From contig JAEZKX010000212.1 in the NCBI GenBank assembly GCA_023436025.1, forward strand, positions 1-11,799: 11,799 nucleotides of DNA. Reading direction: 5' to 3'. The number at the start of each line of letters is the position of its first letter. The stretch's first letter is position 1. Under the pieces are notes generated by a model. The model was not told where the DNA came from. It saw only the letters and a program-made list of their open reading frames with translations, and did no database searches. The DNA comes from Pseudomonadota bacterium (GTDB lineage: Bacteria; Pseudomonadota; Gammaproteobacteria; Burkholderiales; Burkholderiaceae_C). Shown here in pieces: positions 1 through 7,232 of this stretch. Both the position numbers and the translations under genes were made by a program.

Positions 1-1498
1 GCGTGGCGTCCTCCGCGCAGGCGGCGACCAGTTGCCGGGTGACCTCACGCAGGGCATCGAAGCGCCGCGCCGCCTCTGCGTCTTCGGGCCCGAGCCCCTC
101 GACGAAGCCGTCGAGCACGGCCTGCAACGCACGGCCGCCGTCGGGCAGTACCTTGCGCACCAGCAGGTCGATGGCCTGGATCTCGTTGGTGCCCTCGTAG
201 ATCATGGTCACGCGGCTGTCGCGCACGATCTGCTCGATGCCCCACTCGCGCACGTAGCCGTGGCCGCCGAATACCTGCAGCAGCCGGCTGGCGCCGTGGA
301 AGCCCTGCTCGGTGCACACGGACTTGAGCACCGGCGTCACCAGGCTGCACCACTGTTGCGCGGCCGCTCGCCGGTCGGCATCGGGGTGATGGCGGGCGAC
401 GTCGAGCTCCAGCCCCGTGCGATAGGCCAGCACGCGCAGGCCGTCGATCCAGGCGCGTTCGGTGTCCAGAATGCGCCGCACCGCCGGATGGCGCACGATC
501 GGGTCGGCCGCGCCGTCGCCGCGCAGCGCACCGGGCGCGCGCATCTGCGTGCGTTCGCGCGCATAGGCCTCGGCCTTCTGCCAGGCGGCGTCGAGCAGGC
601 CGATGCCCTGCAGCGCCACGTGCAGGCGCGCCGCGTTCATCATCACGAACATGGCGTTGAGCCCGCGGCCGGCCTCGCCCACGCGCCAGCCGGTCGCGCC
701 GTCGAAGCGCAGCACGCAGGTGGCGCTGCCGTGCAGGCCCATCTTCTCCTCGATGCGCTCGCAGGCGACGGCATTGCGCGCGCCGCCTTCCAGCACCTTG
801 GGCGCGAGGAACAGCGACAGGCCCTTGGGCCCCGGCGGCGCGCCGGGCTCGCGCGCCAGCACCAGGTGCACGATGTTGTCGGTGAGGTCGTGTTCGCCGC
901 CCGAGATGAAGATCTTGGTGCCGGCGATGCGGAAGCTGCCGTCGTCCTGCGGCACGGCCTGGGTGCGCGCCAGGCCGAGGTCGCTGCCGGCATGCGCCTC
1001 GGTGAGGCACATGGTCGCCAGCCATTCGCCGCTGGCGATCTTCGGCAGGTAGCGCTGCTTCAGCGCCTCGCTGCCGTGGTGCTTGAGGCATTCGTAGGCG
1101 CCGTGCAGCAGGCCGGGCGCCATGGTCCAGCCGTGGTTGGCGCCGCTGAGCATCTCGTAGAGCAGGCCTTCCAGCACCCAGGGCAGGCCCTGGCCGCCGT
1201 CTTCCGGCGCGCAGGCCAGGGCCGGCCAGCCAGCCTGCCAGAAGGCGCGGTAGGCCTCGGCGAACCCCGGCGGCGTGCGCACCCGGCCGCCTTCGAGCCG
1301 GCAGCCCGTCGCGTCGCCGACCGACTGCAGCGGGGCCACGACCTCGCCGACGAACTTGCCGGCCTCGTCCAGCACCTGTGCCAGCAGGTCGGCGTCTGTG
1401 TCGGCATGGGGGGGCAGGGCGCGCAGCGCTTGCAGCGCCTGCAGCACCTGGAAAAGCAGGAAGCGCTGTTCGTCGACGGGCGGGCGGTAGTCCGGCAT
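1..1498 (-). CDS. acyl-CoA dehydrogenase with N-terminal extension, 3' end beyond window
   Basis: This is an FAD-dependent alpha,beta-dehydrogenase of acyl-CoA thioesters, passing electrons to ETF in the cytoplasm. About 499 codons are visible, and the frame is still open at the left edge. The start MPDYRPPVDEQRFLL fits the short N-terminal extension of the roughly 590-600-residue acyl-CoA dehydrogenases related to DmdC, so about 100 C-terminal residues are probably missing. Visible motifs are the FAD/substrate-loop signature TMCLTEAHAGSDLG (about 162-175), the C-terminal flavin-domain motif QVFGGHGYVREW (about 407-418) and IYEGTNEIQ (about 432-440). The Glu of that last motif, near 434, is the expected catalytic base. 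The start ATG is at 1498, 57 nt after the livF stop. No good Shine-Dalgarno is seen, so translation may be weak or coupled. As the last visible gene of the operon it could convert saturated phenylpropanoyl-type CoA esters to the unsaturated form used by the hydratase. The family is secure; the substrate is inferred. Confidence 0.93.
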   Translation of the reverse strand, partial: MPDYRPPVDEQRFLLFQVLQALQALRALPPHADTDADLLAQVLDEAGKFVGEVVAPLQSVGDATGCRLEGGRVRTPPGFAEAYRAFWQAGWPALACAPEDGGQGLPWVLEGLLYEMLSGANHGWTMAPGLLHGAYECLKHHGSEALKQRYLPKIASGEWLATMCLTEAHAGSDLGLARTQAVPQDDGSFRIAGTKIFISGGEHDLTDNIVHLVLAREPGAPPGPKGLSLFLAPKVLEGGARNAVACERIEEKMGLHGSATCVLRFDGATGWRVGEAGRGLNAMFVMMNAARLHVALQGIGLLDAAWQKAEAYARERTQMRAPGALRGDGAADPIVRHPAVRRILDTERAWIDGLRVLAYRTGLELDVARHHPDADRRAAAQQWCSLVTPVLKSVCTEQGFHGASRLLQVFGGHGYVREWGIEQIVRDSRVTMIYEGTNEIQAIDLLVRKVLPDGGRALQAVLDGFVEGLGPEDAEAARRFDALREVTRQLVAACAEDAT

Positions 1499-1525
1499 GT
1501 GGGAGTCAGGGATTGCGGCGGCGTG

Positions 1526-1550
1526 CACCGGCCACGGCAGTGGCGCGGTG
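1526..1550 (-). other. stem-loop in the livF / acyl-CoA dehydrogenase gap
   Basis: On the plus strand CACCG-GCCAC-ggca-GTGGC-g-CGGTG folds as two stacked 5-bp stems with a 4-nt loop and one bulged G. It sits between the livF stop (1556) and the dehydrogenase start (1498). No T-run follows it on the transcribed strand, so it does not look like an intrinsic terminator. It could stabilise the upstream mRNA or mark a processing point, or be chance in GC-rich DNA. Confidence 0.45.
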
Positions 1551-1555
1551 GGGCC

Positions 1556-2305
1556 TCAGGATGTGGCGGTGCTGGCGCCGCGGGCGGCGCCGAGGTAGGT
1601 TTCGATCACGCGCGGGTCGTCCGCCAGCTCGCGGGCCGGGCCGTGCAGGCCGATCTCGCCGGTTTCCAGCACATAGCCGTAGTCGGCCACCTCCAGCGCG
1701 GCGCGCGCGTTCTGCTCCACCAGCAGGATGCTGACGCCATCGGCGCGCAGCTTCTCGATGGTGCGGAAGATGTCCTTGACCACCAGCGGTGCCAGGCCGA
1801 GGCTGGGTTCGTCCAGCATCAGCAGGCGCGGGCGCGACATCAGCGCGCGGCCGACGGCCAGCATCTGCCGCTCGCCGCCCGAGAGCGTGCCGGCCAGCTG
1901 GGTGCGGCGTTCCTTCAGGCGCGGGAACAGCGCGTAGACGCGTTCGAGTTCGCTCTTCCACTGCGGCACGCGCAGCTTCATCGCGCGGTAGCCACCCAGC
2001 ACCAGGTTGTCTTCCACCGGCATGGTGCCGAACAGCTCGCGCTTCTCGGGCACCAGGGCCAGGCCCAGCATCACGCGTTCCTCCAGGTCGGCCTCGGTGA
2101 TGTCGACGCCGTCGAACAGGATGCGCCCGCGCGCGGGCAGCAGGCCCATGAGCGCGTTGAGCGTGGTGGACTTGCCGGCGCCGTTCGGGCCGATCACCGT
2201 CACCACCTGGCCGGCGGCCAGCTGGAAGTCGAGGCCGGAGAGCACTTCGGCGCGGCCGTAGCCGGCATGCAGGTCCTTCACGTCGAGGAGCAGGTTGTCC
2301 GCCAT
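1556..2305 (-). CDS. livF: branched-chain-type ABC importer ATP-binding subunit LivF
   Basis: This is a 249-residue ATPase of the LivF type, the second nucleotide-binding subunit of HAAT-family importers. Walker A GPNGAGKST is at 39-47, the LivF-style VPEKRELF replaces a classic Q-loop at 85-92, the signature LSGGERQ is at 141-147 and Walker B LLMLDEP at 161-167. It has LVEQN at 195-199, where many ABC proteins have the H-loop histidine; this is normal for LivF. The length is close to the usual 230-250. The ATG follows a GGAG 7 nt upstream and lies 1 nt beyond the stop of the LivM-LivG gene, so the two are probably co-translated. It would energise import with the fused LivG domain, the substrate being set by the binding protein. 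In this operon an aromatic acid is more likely than leucine, but that is inference. Confidence 0.96.
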   Translation of the reverse strand: MADNLLLDVKDLHAGYGRAEVLSGLDFQLAAGQVVTVIGPNGAGKSTTLNALMGLLPARGRILFDGVDITEADLEERVMLGLALVPEKRELFGTMPVEDNLVLGGYRAMKLRVPQWKSELERVYALFPRLKERRTQLAGTLSGGERQMLAVGRALMSRPRLLMLDEPSLGLAPLVVKDIFRTIEKLRADGVSILLVEQNARAALEVADYGYVLETGEIGLHGPARELADDPRVIETYLGAARGASTATS

Positions 2306-2306
2306 C

Positions 2307-4076
2307 TCAGTGCTCCGTGCCCAGGTAGGCCGCCCGCACCTGCGGGCTGGCCTGCACTTCGGCCGGCGTGCCCTCCATCAGGCGGGTGCCGAATTCCATC
2401 ACGACGATGCGGTCGGTCAGGCCCATGACGAATTCCATGTCGTGTTCCACCAGCAGCAGGCTCATGCCTTCGCCCTTCAATTGACGCAGCACGTCGGCCA
2501 GCGCCTGCTTCTCCTTGTGGCGCAGGCCGGCCGCGGGTTCGTCCAGCAGCAGCAGCGCCGGGTCGGTGCACAGGGCGCGGGCGATCTCCATCAGGCGCTG
2601 CGGGCCCAGGGCCAGGTTGCCGGCCAGTTCGTGCATGCGGTCGGCCATGCCGATGCGCGCCAGCTGGCGCTCGGCCTCGGCGAACAGGGCGCGCTCTTCC
2701 GCGCGGTCCATCCGCAGCATGGCGCGCAGGGGGCCGACCTTGCCGCGCAGGTAGCCGCCGAGCGCCACGTTCTCCAGCACCGTCATGTCGGGAATCATCT
2801 TGACGTGCTGGAAGGTGCGCGAGATGCCGCGCCGGGCGATCGCGCGCGAGGGCATGCCGCTGATGTCCTCGCCGCGGTAGATGACGCGGCCCGAGGTCAG
2901 CGGCAGCACGCCGGTGATCAGGTTGAAGGTGGTGGACTTGCCGGCGCCGTTCGGCCCGATCAGGCCGACGATGTCGCCGGCGCGGATGTCGAAGCTGACG
3001 TCGTTGACCGCCACCAGTCCGCCGAACTCCTTGCGCACGGCCTGCACCTGCAGCAGCGGCTCGCCCGCGGCGGGCTTGTCGCGCGTGGGCAGGGCCGGTG
3101 CGTCGGCCCAGTCGCGCTTGCGCCGGGCGGCTGGCACCCAGCGGGCGACGAAGCTCCACAGGCCTTCGGGTGCGTACTTGAGCACCACCACCAGGATCAC
3201 GCCGAAGACGACGGTCTCGAAGTTGCCGCTGGTGCCGATCAGGCGCGGCAGCAGCACCTGCAGCTGGTCCTCCACCAGCTTCACCACGCCGGCGCCGAGA
3301 AAGGCGCCCCAGACGTGGCCGACGCCCCCGAGCACCGCCATGAACAGGTACTCGATGCCCTTGTTGATGGAAAAGGGCGTGGGGTTGACGGTGCGCTGGA
3401 AGTAGGCGAACAGCCAGCCCGAGATGGCCGCCAGCACCGCGGCGATGATGAACACCGTCAGCTTGGCGCGGAAGGTGGAGATGCCCATGGCCTCGGCCAT
3501 CGTCGCCCCGCTCTTGAGGGAGCGGATCGCGCGGCCCGGCCGCGAATCGAGCAGGTGCGTGGCCGCCAGCGCTGCCAGCAGCGCGAAGATCCAGATCATC
3601 ACGTGCAGCCCGCGGCCGGTGCCCAGGTCGTAGCCCAGGACCTTCAGGGTCGGGATGTTGAGGATGCCGTCGTACTTGCCCAGCCACTCCATGTTGGCCA
3701 TGGTGTAGTTCAGCGCCAGGCCCCAGGCGATGGTGGCCAGCGGCAGGTAGTGGCCCGACATGCGCAGCGTGACCGCGCCCAGGATCAGCGCGGCGAAGAC
3801 GGCAAGACCGATGCCGACCGCCAGCGCCAGCCAGGGCGAGGCCGCCATCTTCACCGCCAGGAAGGCCGCCGAGTAGGCGCCGATGCCGACGAAGGCGGCC
3901 TGGCCGAAGGAGGTGAGGCCGGCCACGCCGGTCAGCAGCACCAGGCCCAGCGCGACCAGCGCATAGAGGCCGATGTAGTTGCTCTGCGTGATCCAGAAGT
4001 CGGGCACCGGCAGCGCCGGCAGCACCAGCATCAGCGCGGCGAAGAGCGGGAAGGCATAGCGTCGCAGGGCGGCCAT
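2307..4076 (-). CDS. livM-livG: fused LivM permease - LivG ATPase of the ABC importer
   Basis: One 589-residue polypeptide carries two normally separate importer subunits. Residues 1-310 or so are a LivM permease with about eight to ten hydrophobic segments, the GLTSFGQAAFVGIGAYSAA motif near 53-71 and the cytoplasmic coupling loop around 180-205. After a short charged linker (about 315-340) comes a LivG ATPase: Walker A GPNGAGKST about 374-382, Q-loop TFQ about 421-423, Walker B LLLLDEP about 508-514 and H-loop His about 545. The ABC signature is LALGPQR (about 488-494), where LSGGQ or LPYGxQR would be expected. I chose the ATG at 4076 over the in-frame ATG at 4094 because GGAGG lies about 9 nt upstream of it and the TGA-C-ATG junction with livH mirrors the TGA-G-ATG junction with livF. 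The 4094 start would overlap livH by 17 nt. There is no frameshift or stop between the domains, so the fusion looks genuine. Confidence 0.95.
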   Translation of the reverse strand: MAALRRYAFPLFAALMLVLPALPVPDFWITQSNYIGLYALVALGLVLLTGVAGLTSFGQAAFVGIGAYSAAFLAVKMAASPWLALAVGIGLAVFAALILGAVTLRMSGHYLPLATIAWGLALNYTMANMEWLGKYDGILNIPTLKVLGYDLGTGRGLHVMIWIFALLAALAATHLLDSRPGRAIRSLKSGATMAEAMGISTFRAKLTVFIIAAVLAAISGWLFAYFQRTVNPTPFSINKGIEYLFMAVLGGVGHVWGAFLGAGVVKLVEDQLQVLLPRLIGTSGNFETVVFGVILVVVLKYAPEGLWSFVARWVPAARRKRDWADAPALPTRDKPAAGEPLLQVQAVRKEFGGLVAVNDVSFDIRAGDIVGLIGPNGAGKSTTFNLITGVLPLTSGRVIYRGEDISGMPSRAIARRGISRTFQHVKMIPDMTVLENVALGGYLRGKVGPLRAMLRMDRAEERALFAEAERQLARIGMADRMHELAGNLALGPQRLMEIARALCTDPALLLLDEPAAGLRHKEKQALADVLRQLKGEGMSLLLVEHDMEFVMGLTDRIVVMEFGTRLMEGTPAEVQASPQVRAAYLGTEH

Positions 4077-4077
4077 G

Positions 4078-5115
4078 TCAGTGCTCCTCCCCATGCGGAT
4101 CGCGCAGCGAGCGCCACAGCAGCACCGGCAGGATCGAGGCGAACACGATCACTTCCTTGAAGGAGCTGGCCCAGAACGAGCTGAAGCTCTCCAGCAGGCC
4201 GACGGCGAGCGCGCCCACCAGCGCCAGCGGGTAGCTGGCGAGGCCGGCGAACACGGCGGCGACGAAGCCCTTGAGGCCGATGATGAAGCCGCTGTCATAG
4301 AAGATGGTGGTGGTCGGGCCGATCAGCAGGCCGGACAGCGCGCCGATGAAGGCGGCCATGGTGAAGGCCAGGCGGCCGGCGGAATTGGACGAGATGCCCA
4401 TGAGGCGCGCGCCAACGCGGTTGACGGCGGTGGCGCGCAGGGCCTTGCCGGCCAGCGTGCGTTCGAAGAACAGGTACAGCATCACGATCAGCGCGATGGA
4501 AGCCAGGAAGATGATGAGCGCCTGGCCGGAGATGGCGAGCGGGCCGATGTTGAAGCGCTGGTCCCAGAAGCTCGGGTTGCGGAAGCCTTCTGCGCCGAAG
4601 AAGAACAGTCCCAGGCCCAGCAGCGCGAAGTGCACGCCGACCGAGACGATCAGCAGCACCAGCACCGAGGCGTCGGCCAGCGATTCGTAGGCGATGCGGT
4701 AGATCAGGTTGCCGAAGGGCGTGACCAGGGCCAGCGTCAGCAGCGCCTGCGCCACCATGGGCAGTCCCCTGGGCGCGGCCCAGATGGCGACCAGGGAGAC
4801 CACCACCGGAATGGCGAGCGTGCGCAGCACCTGCTTGGCGATGCGCGCCGGCTTGTGGTGCAGGCGGATGCCGTTGACGAGGTCCATGGCCGCGACGACG
4901 GCGGCCAGCACGAGCAGGAACCACACCGTGCCGGGTACCTTGCCGGCCTGCATCAGGGCCAGGGTGAGGGCACCGAAGGCGACGAACTCGCCCTGCGGGA
5001 TGAAGATGACCCGTGTGACGGCGAACAGGAGGACGGTGGCGAGGGCCAGCAGCGCATAGACGGCGCCGTTGGTCAGGCCGTCGAGCGCCAGGATGCCGGC
5101 GATGGAGAAGTCCAT
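4078..5115 (-). CDS. livH: branched-chain-type ABC importer permease LivH, lengthened
   Basis: This is a 345-residue integral membrane permease of the LivH family (importer for amino acids, amides or aromatic acids). The N-terminus has the typical LDGLTNGAVYALLALATVLL (11-30), and the coupling loop ERTLAGKALRATAVN is at 218-232, followed by GARLMGIS. The last transmembrane region contains IGLKGFVAAVFAGLASYPLA. Most LivH proteins are about 290-310 residues. The extra length appears to lie around 75-135, a basic segment (HHKPARIAKQ) followed by another hydrophobic stretch. The ATG at 5115 is the first start after an in-frame TAG, but the bases before it are pyrimidine-rich with no Shine-Dalgarno. 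It follows an unusual G-rich repeat region that separates it from livK, and it should pair in the membrane with the LivM domain of the next gene. Confidence 0.94.
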   Translation of the reverse strand: MDFSIAGILALDGLTNGAVYALLALATVLLFAVTRVIFIPQGEFVAFGALTLALMQAGKVPGTVWFLLVLAAVVAAMDLVNGIRLHHKPARIAKQVLRTLAIPVVVSLVAIWAAPRGLPMVAQALLTLALVTPFGNLIYRIAYESLADASVLVLLIVSVGVHFALLGLGLFFFGAEGFRNPSFWDQRFNIGPLAISGQALIIFLASIALIVMLYLFFERTLAGKALRATAVNRVGARLMGISSNSAGRLAFTMAAFIGALSGLLIGPTTTIFYDSGFIIGLKGFVAAVFAGLASYPLALVGALAVGLLESFSSFWASSFKEVIVFASILPVLLWRSLRDPHGEEH

Positions 5116-5130
5116 GGGGGAAGAGGGCTA

Positions 5131-5159
5131 GGGGCTGGGGCTGGGGATTAGGGGAGGGG
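5131..5159 (+). other. G-quadruplex motif before livH
   Basis: Five runs of four G on the plus strand (5131-5134, 5137-5140, 5143-5146, 5151-5154, 5156-5159) are separated by loops of 2, 2, 4 and 1 nt. This meets the strictest canonical quadruplex pattern. It lies on the template strand of the operon, 16 nt upstream of the livH start codon, so the mRNA here is C-rich. Folding has not been shown and is inferred from the pattern. Confidence 0.7.
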
Positions 5160-5211
5160 CCAGAGGCTAGGGGCCAGGGAGAAACCAGGGTCGGGGCCCG
5201 TGGCAAGGCAT

Positions 5212-5240
5212 GGAGGCCCAGGGTTGTTTCCCTGGCCTCC
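5212..5240 (-). other. hairpin downstream of livK, attenuator-like
   Basis: On the plus strand GGAGGCCCAGGG (5212-5223) pairs with CCCTGGCCTCC (5230-5240) around the loop TTGTTT: 11 bp with one bulged C. It lies about 70 nt after the livK stop. No U-run follows on the transcribed strand, so it is not a classic rho-independent terminator. Hairpins after binding-protein genes often protect the upstream mRNA and keep the binding protein in excess over the permease; that role is inferred here. Confidence 0.6.
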
Positions 5241-5311
5241 AGCCTCTAGCCTCCAGCCCCTGGTGGTGCCCGTGGCGTCGCGGGGGAGCAGCGCCCCCCC
5301 GGAACACCGGC

Positions 5312-6433
5312 CTACTTCTCGACCACGAACTTGCCGCCCGAGACCTTGAGCATCACGCCGGTCTCGTTGGTGTAGCCCCAGTGGTCATCCTTGGTCCAGT
5401 TCATCACGCCGTGGGCGAACACCGTGCGGCCCATGGTTTCGAAGGCGTCGCGCAGCGCGGCGCGGAACTCGGGCGTGCCCGGCTTGGCCTTCTTCAGCGC
5501 GATCGGCACGGCCTTCTCGAGCGCGACGGCCGCGTCGTAGCTGTGGCCGGCGAACTGGTTGGGCGCGCCGAAGGCCTTGTCGTACTTGCTGTAGAAGTCG
5601 ACGGCCGCCTTCTTGGACGGGTGGGAATCGGGCAGCTGCTCGCCGACCATGGCGGGGCCGGAGACGACGAAGGTGCCCTCGACGGCCTTGCCGCCGATGC
5701 GCATCAGGTCCTGGGTGGCCGCGGCGTGGGTCTGGTAGATCTTGCCCTTGTAGCCGCGCTCGACCAGCGCCATCTGCGGCATGGCCGCGCCGGAGCCGGA
5801 GGCGACGACCAGCATGGCGTCGGGGTTGGCCGACGTCAGCTTCAGCGCCTGCGGGGTCACGCTGGTGTCGGTGCGGCCGAAGCGCTCGGTGGCGACGACC
5901 TTGATGCCGGCCTTGTCGGCCAGCGGCGTGAACGCCTTGAGCCACAGCTCGCCGTAGGCGTCGGTGTAGCCGAGGAAGCCAACGGTCTTCACGCCCTGCT
6001 TCTTCATGTGCTCCACCATGGCGTGGGCCATGACATCGTTGCCCTGGGGCAGCCGGAACAGCCAGGGGCTGTCGCCACCGACCGGCGAGGCGGCCAGCTG
6101 CACCGTCTTGGCTTCCGTGGCCACCGGCGTCATGGCGCCGGCCACCGGCGTCAGGCAGGAGCCGATGATCAGGTCGACCTTGTCCTCGGTGACGAAGCGG
6201 CGGGCGTTGCTCACGCCCTTGCCCGGGTCGGAGGCGTCGTCGAGGATGATCAGGTTGACCTTCTCGCCCGCGATCTCTTTCGGGAACAGCTTGAACTGGT
6301 TCTGCATCGGGATGCCCAGGCCGGAGCCGGGGCCGGTCAGCGACAGGCTGACGCCGATGTTGATGTCTGCCAGGGCCGCGCTGGCGGCCACCAGCGTCAC
6401 CGCGGCGGCGACGAGATTGCGTACGAGTTTCAT
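5312..6433 (-). CDS. livK: periplasmic substrate-binding protein of the LIV-type ABC importer
   Basis: This is a 373-residue periplasmic binding protein of the HAAT/LivK family (type I fold, PF13458-like). A Sec signal peptide is clear: basic MKLVR, a hydrophobic core, then likely cleavage after ALA at 20-22. The mature start DINIGVSLSLTGPGSGLGIP is the usual first strand and ligand-loop region. DDASDPGKGVSNARRFV (65-81) and the later GFLGYTDAYGE are typical of the family. A GGAG lies about 6 nt before the ATG. It follows the dehydrogenase gene by 34 nt and precedes the permease, so it belongs to the operon. Its position directly after an aromatic CoA-ligase module, with relatives such as CouP of Rhodopseudomonas known to bind p-coumarate, suggests an aromatic acid ligand rather than leucine. 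The ligand cannot be read from the sequence. Confidence 0.95.
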   Translation of the reverse strand: MKLVRNLVAAAVTLVAASAALADINIGVSLSLTGPGSGLGIPMQNQFKLFPKEIAGEKVNLIILDDASDPGKGVSNARRFVTEDKVDLIIGSCLTPVAGAMTPVATEAKTVQLAASPVGGDSPWLFRLPQGNDVMAHAMVEHMKKQGVKTVGFLGYTDAYGELWLKAFTPLADKAGIKVVATERFGRTDTSVTPQALKLTSANPDAMLVVASGSGAAMPQMALVERGYKGKIYQTHAAATQDLMRIGGKAVEGTFVVSGPAMVGEQLPDSHPSKKAAVDFYSKYDKAFGAPNQFAGHSYDAAVALEKAVPIALKKAKPGTPEFRAALRDAFETMGRTVFAHGVMNWTKDDHWGYTNETGVMLKVSGGKFVVEK

Positions 6434-6467
6434 GGGAGTCTCCGTTGGTGGTTGGTGGTGGAAAGAG

Positions 6468-7232
6468 TCAGCGCGGCGCCATCCGCAGCGCGCCGTCCAG
6501 GCGGATCACTTCACCGTTGAGGTGGGTGTTGGTGACCACGTGGCAGGCCAGCTGGGCGAACTCCTGCGGTTTGCCCAGGCGCGGCGGAAAGGGGATGGAC
6601 GCCGCCAGCGACTGCTGCACCGGCTCGGGCAGCGACTTCATCAGCGGCGTGGCGAACAGGCCGGGCGCGATGGTGCAGACGCGGATGCCGTGCTGCGCCA
6701 GGTCGCGCGCCATCGGCAGCGTCATGCCCACCAGTCCGCCCTTGGAGGCGCTGTAGGCCTGCTGGCCGACCTGGCCGTCGAAGGCGGCGACCGAGGCGGT
6801 GAACAGCATGACGCCGCGCTCGCCGTCTTCCAGCGGCGGCAGCTTGGCGCAGGCCGCCGCGAACAGCCGGCTGGCGTTGTAGGTTCCCACCAGGTTGATG
6901 TTGACCACGCGCGCGAAGTCCTCCAGCGCCGCGGCGCTGCCGTCCTTCTGCACCACGCGCTTGGCCGTGCCGATGCCGGCGATGTTCATCAGGATGCGCG
7001 CCGGGCCGTGTGCCTGCGCGGCCCGCTCGATGGCGGCGGCCATGCTGTCGGCGCTGGTGATGTCGCACTGGCACGCCACGCCGCCGATCTCGGCCGCGAC
7101 CTTCTCGGCCAGCGCGAGGTTGACGTCGAGCACGGCGACCTTGGCGCCCAGGCGGGCGAGCTCGCGTGCCGTGGCCTCGCCCAGCCCGGAAGCGCCGCCG
7201 GTGACCAGCGCGGCCTGTCCCTGGATGTTCAT
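6468..7232 (-). CDS. SDR-type 3-hydroxyacyl-CoA dehydrogenase (HSD10/CouN-like)
   Basis: This is a 254-residue short-chain dehydrogenase. The dinucleotide-binding motif TGGASGLG is at 11-18, and the Asp of VLDVN (36) points to NAD rather than NADP. The NAG-type motif appears as NIAG (83-86), with catalytic Asn 113, Ser 147, Tyr 160 and Lys 164 (YSASK 160-164). The sequence resembles type 2 3-hydroxyacyl-CoA dehydrogenases (HSD17B10 group) more than FabG. The ATG at 7232 overlaps the ligase stop by 4 nt (ATGA), and GAAGGA lies at 7244-7239, 6 nt before it; longer open frames upstream are not the gene. Within this operon it should oxidise the 3-hydroxyacyl-CoA formed by the hydratase to the beta-ketoacyl-CoA, the role proposed for CouN in Rhodococcus. 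The fold and cofactor are well supported; the substrate is inferred. Confidence 0.93.
   Translation of the reverse strand: MNIQGQAALVTGGASGLGEATARELARLGAKVAVLDVNLALAEKVAAEIGGVACQCDITSADSMAAAIERAAQAHGPARILMNIAGIGTAKRVVQKDGSAAALEDFARVVNINLVGTYNASRLFAAACAKLPPLEDGERGVMLFTASVAAFDGQVGQQAYSASKGGLVGMTLPMARDLAQHGIRVCTIAPGLFATPLMKSLPEPVQQSLAASIPFPPRLGKPQEFAQLACHVVTNTHLNGEVIRLDGALRMAPR

Larger units (their letters stand above)
5116..5311. repeat. G-rich repeat region between livK and livH
   Basis: This 196-bp gap is the longest within the operon. It contains three related copies of a 15-bp unit GGCTAGRGGCYRGRG: 5126-5140 (+), 5165-5179 (+) and 5251-5237 (read on the minus strand). The plus strand is strongly G-rich from 5116 to 5179, and the downstream part is its C-rich partner, so copies 2 and 3 form a long imperfect inverted repeat (5162-5179 with 5230-5247). 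No open frame with coding character is seen. It looks like a local repeat expansion or an intergenic repeat element. Confidence 0.75.

Noticed and set aside
32..2428. Very long open frame on the plus strand opposite the acyl-CoA dehydrogenase and livF
   Set aside because: Its product is low-complexity, rich in His, Gln, Ala and Gly, with no known motif. The minus strand carries clear enzyme motifs. It is a GC-bias shadow.
4077..4094. Upstream ATG (4094) as the start of the LivM-LivG fusion
   Set aside because: It would overlap livH by 17 nt, whereas the ATG at 4076 has GGAGG at proper distance and the same TGA-N-ATG spacing as the next junction.
2295..4160. Long plus-strand open frame opposite the LivM-LivG fusion
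   Set aside because: Composition is that of an antisense frame, and the opposite strand encodes full ABC motifs.
5116..5263. CRISPR-like array in the livK-livH gap
   Set aside because: Only three degenerate short copies, one inverted, with uneven spacing and no spacer structure or cas genes.
5312..6433. Importer specific for leucine/isoleucine/valine
   Set aside because: Not excluded by sequence, but the gene lies between aromatic-acid catabolic genes in one operon, so the generic Liv naming is kept only for the family.
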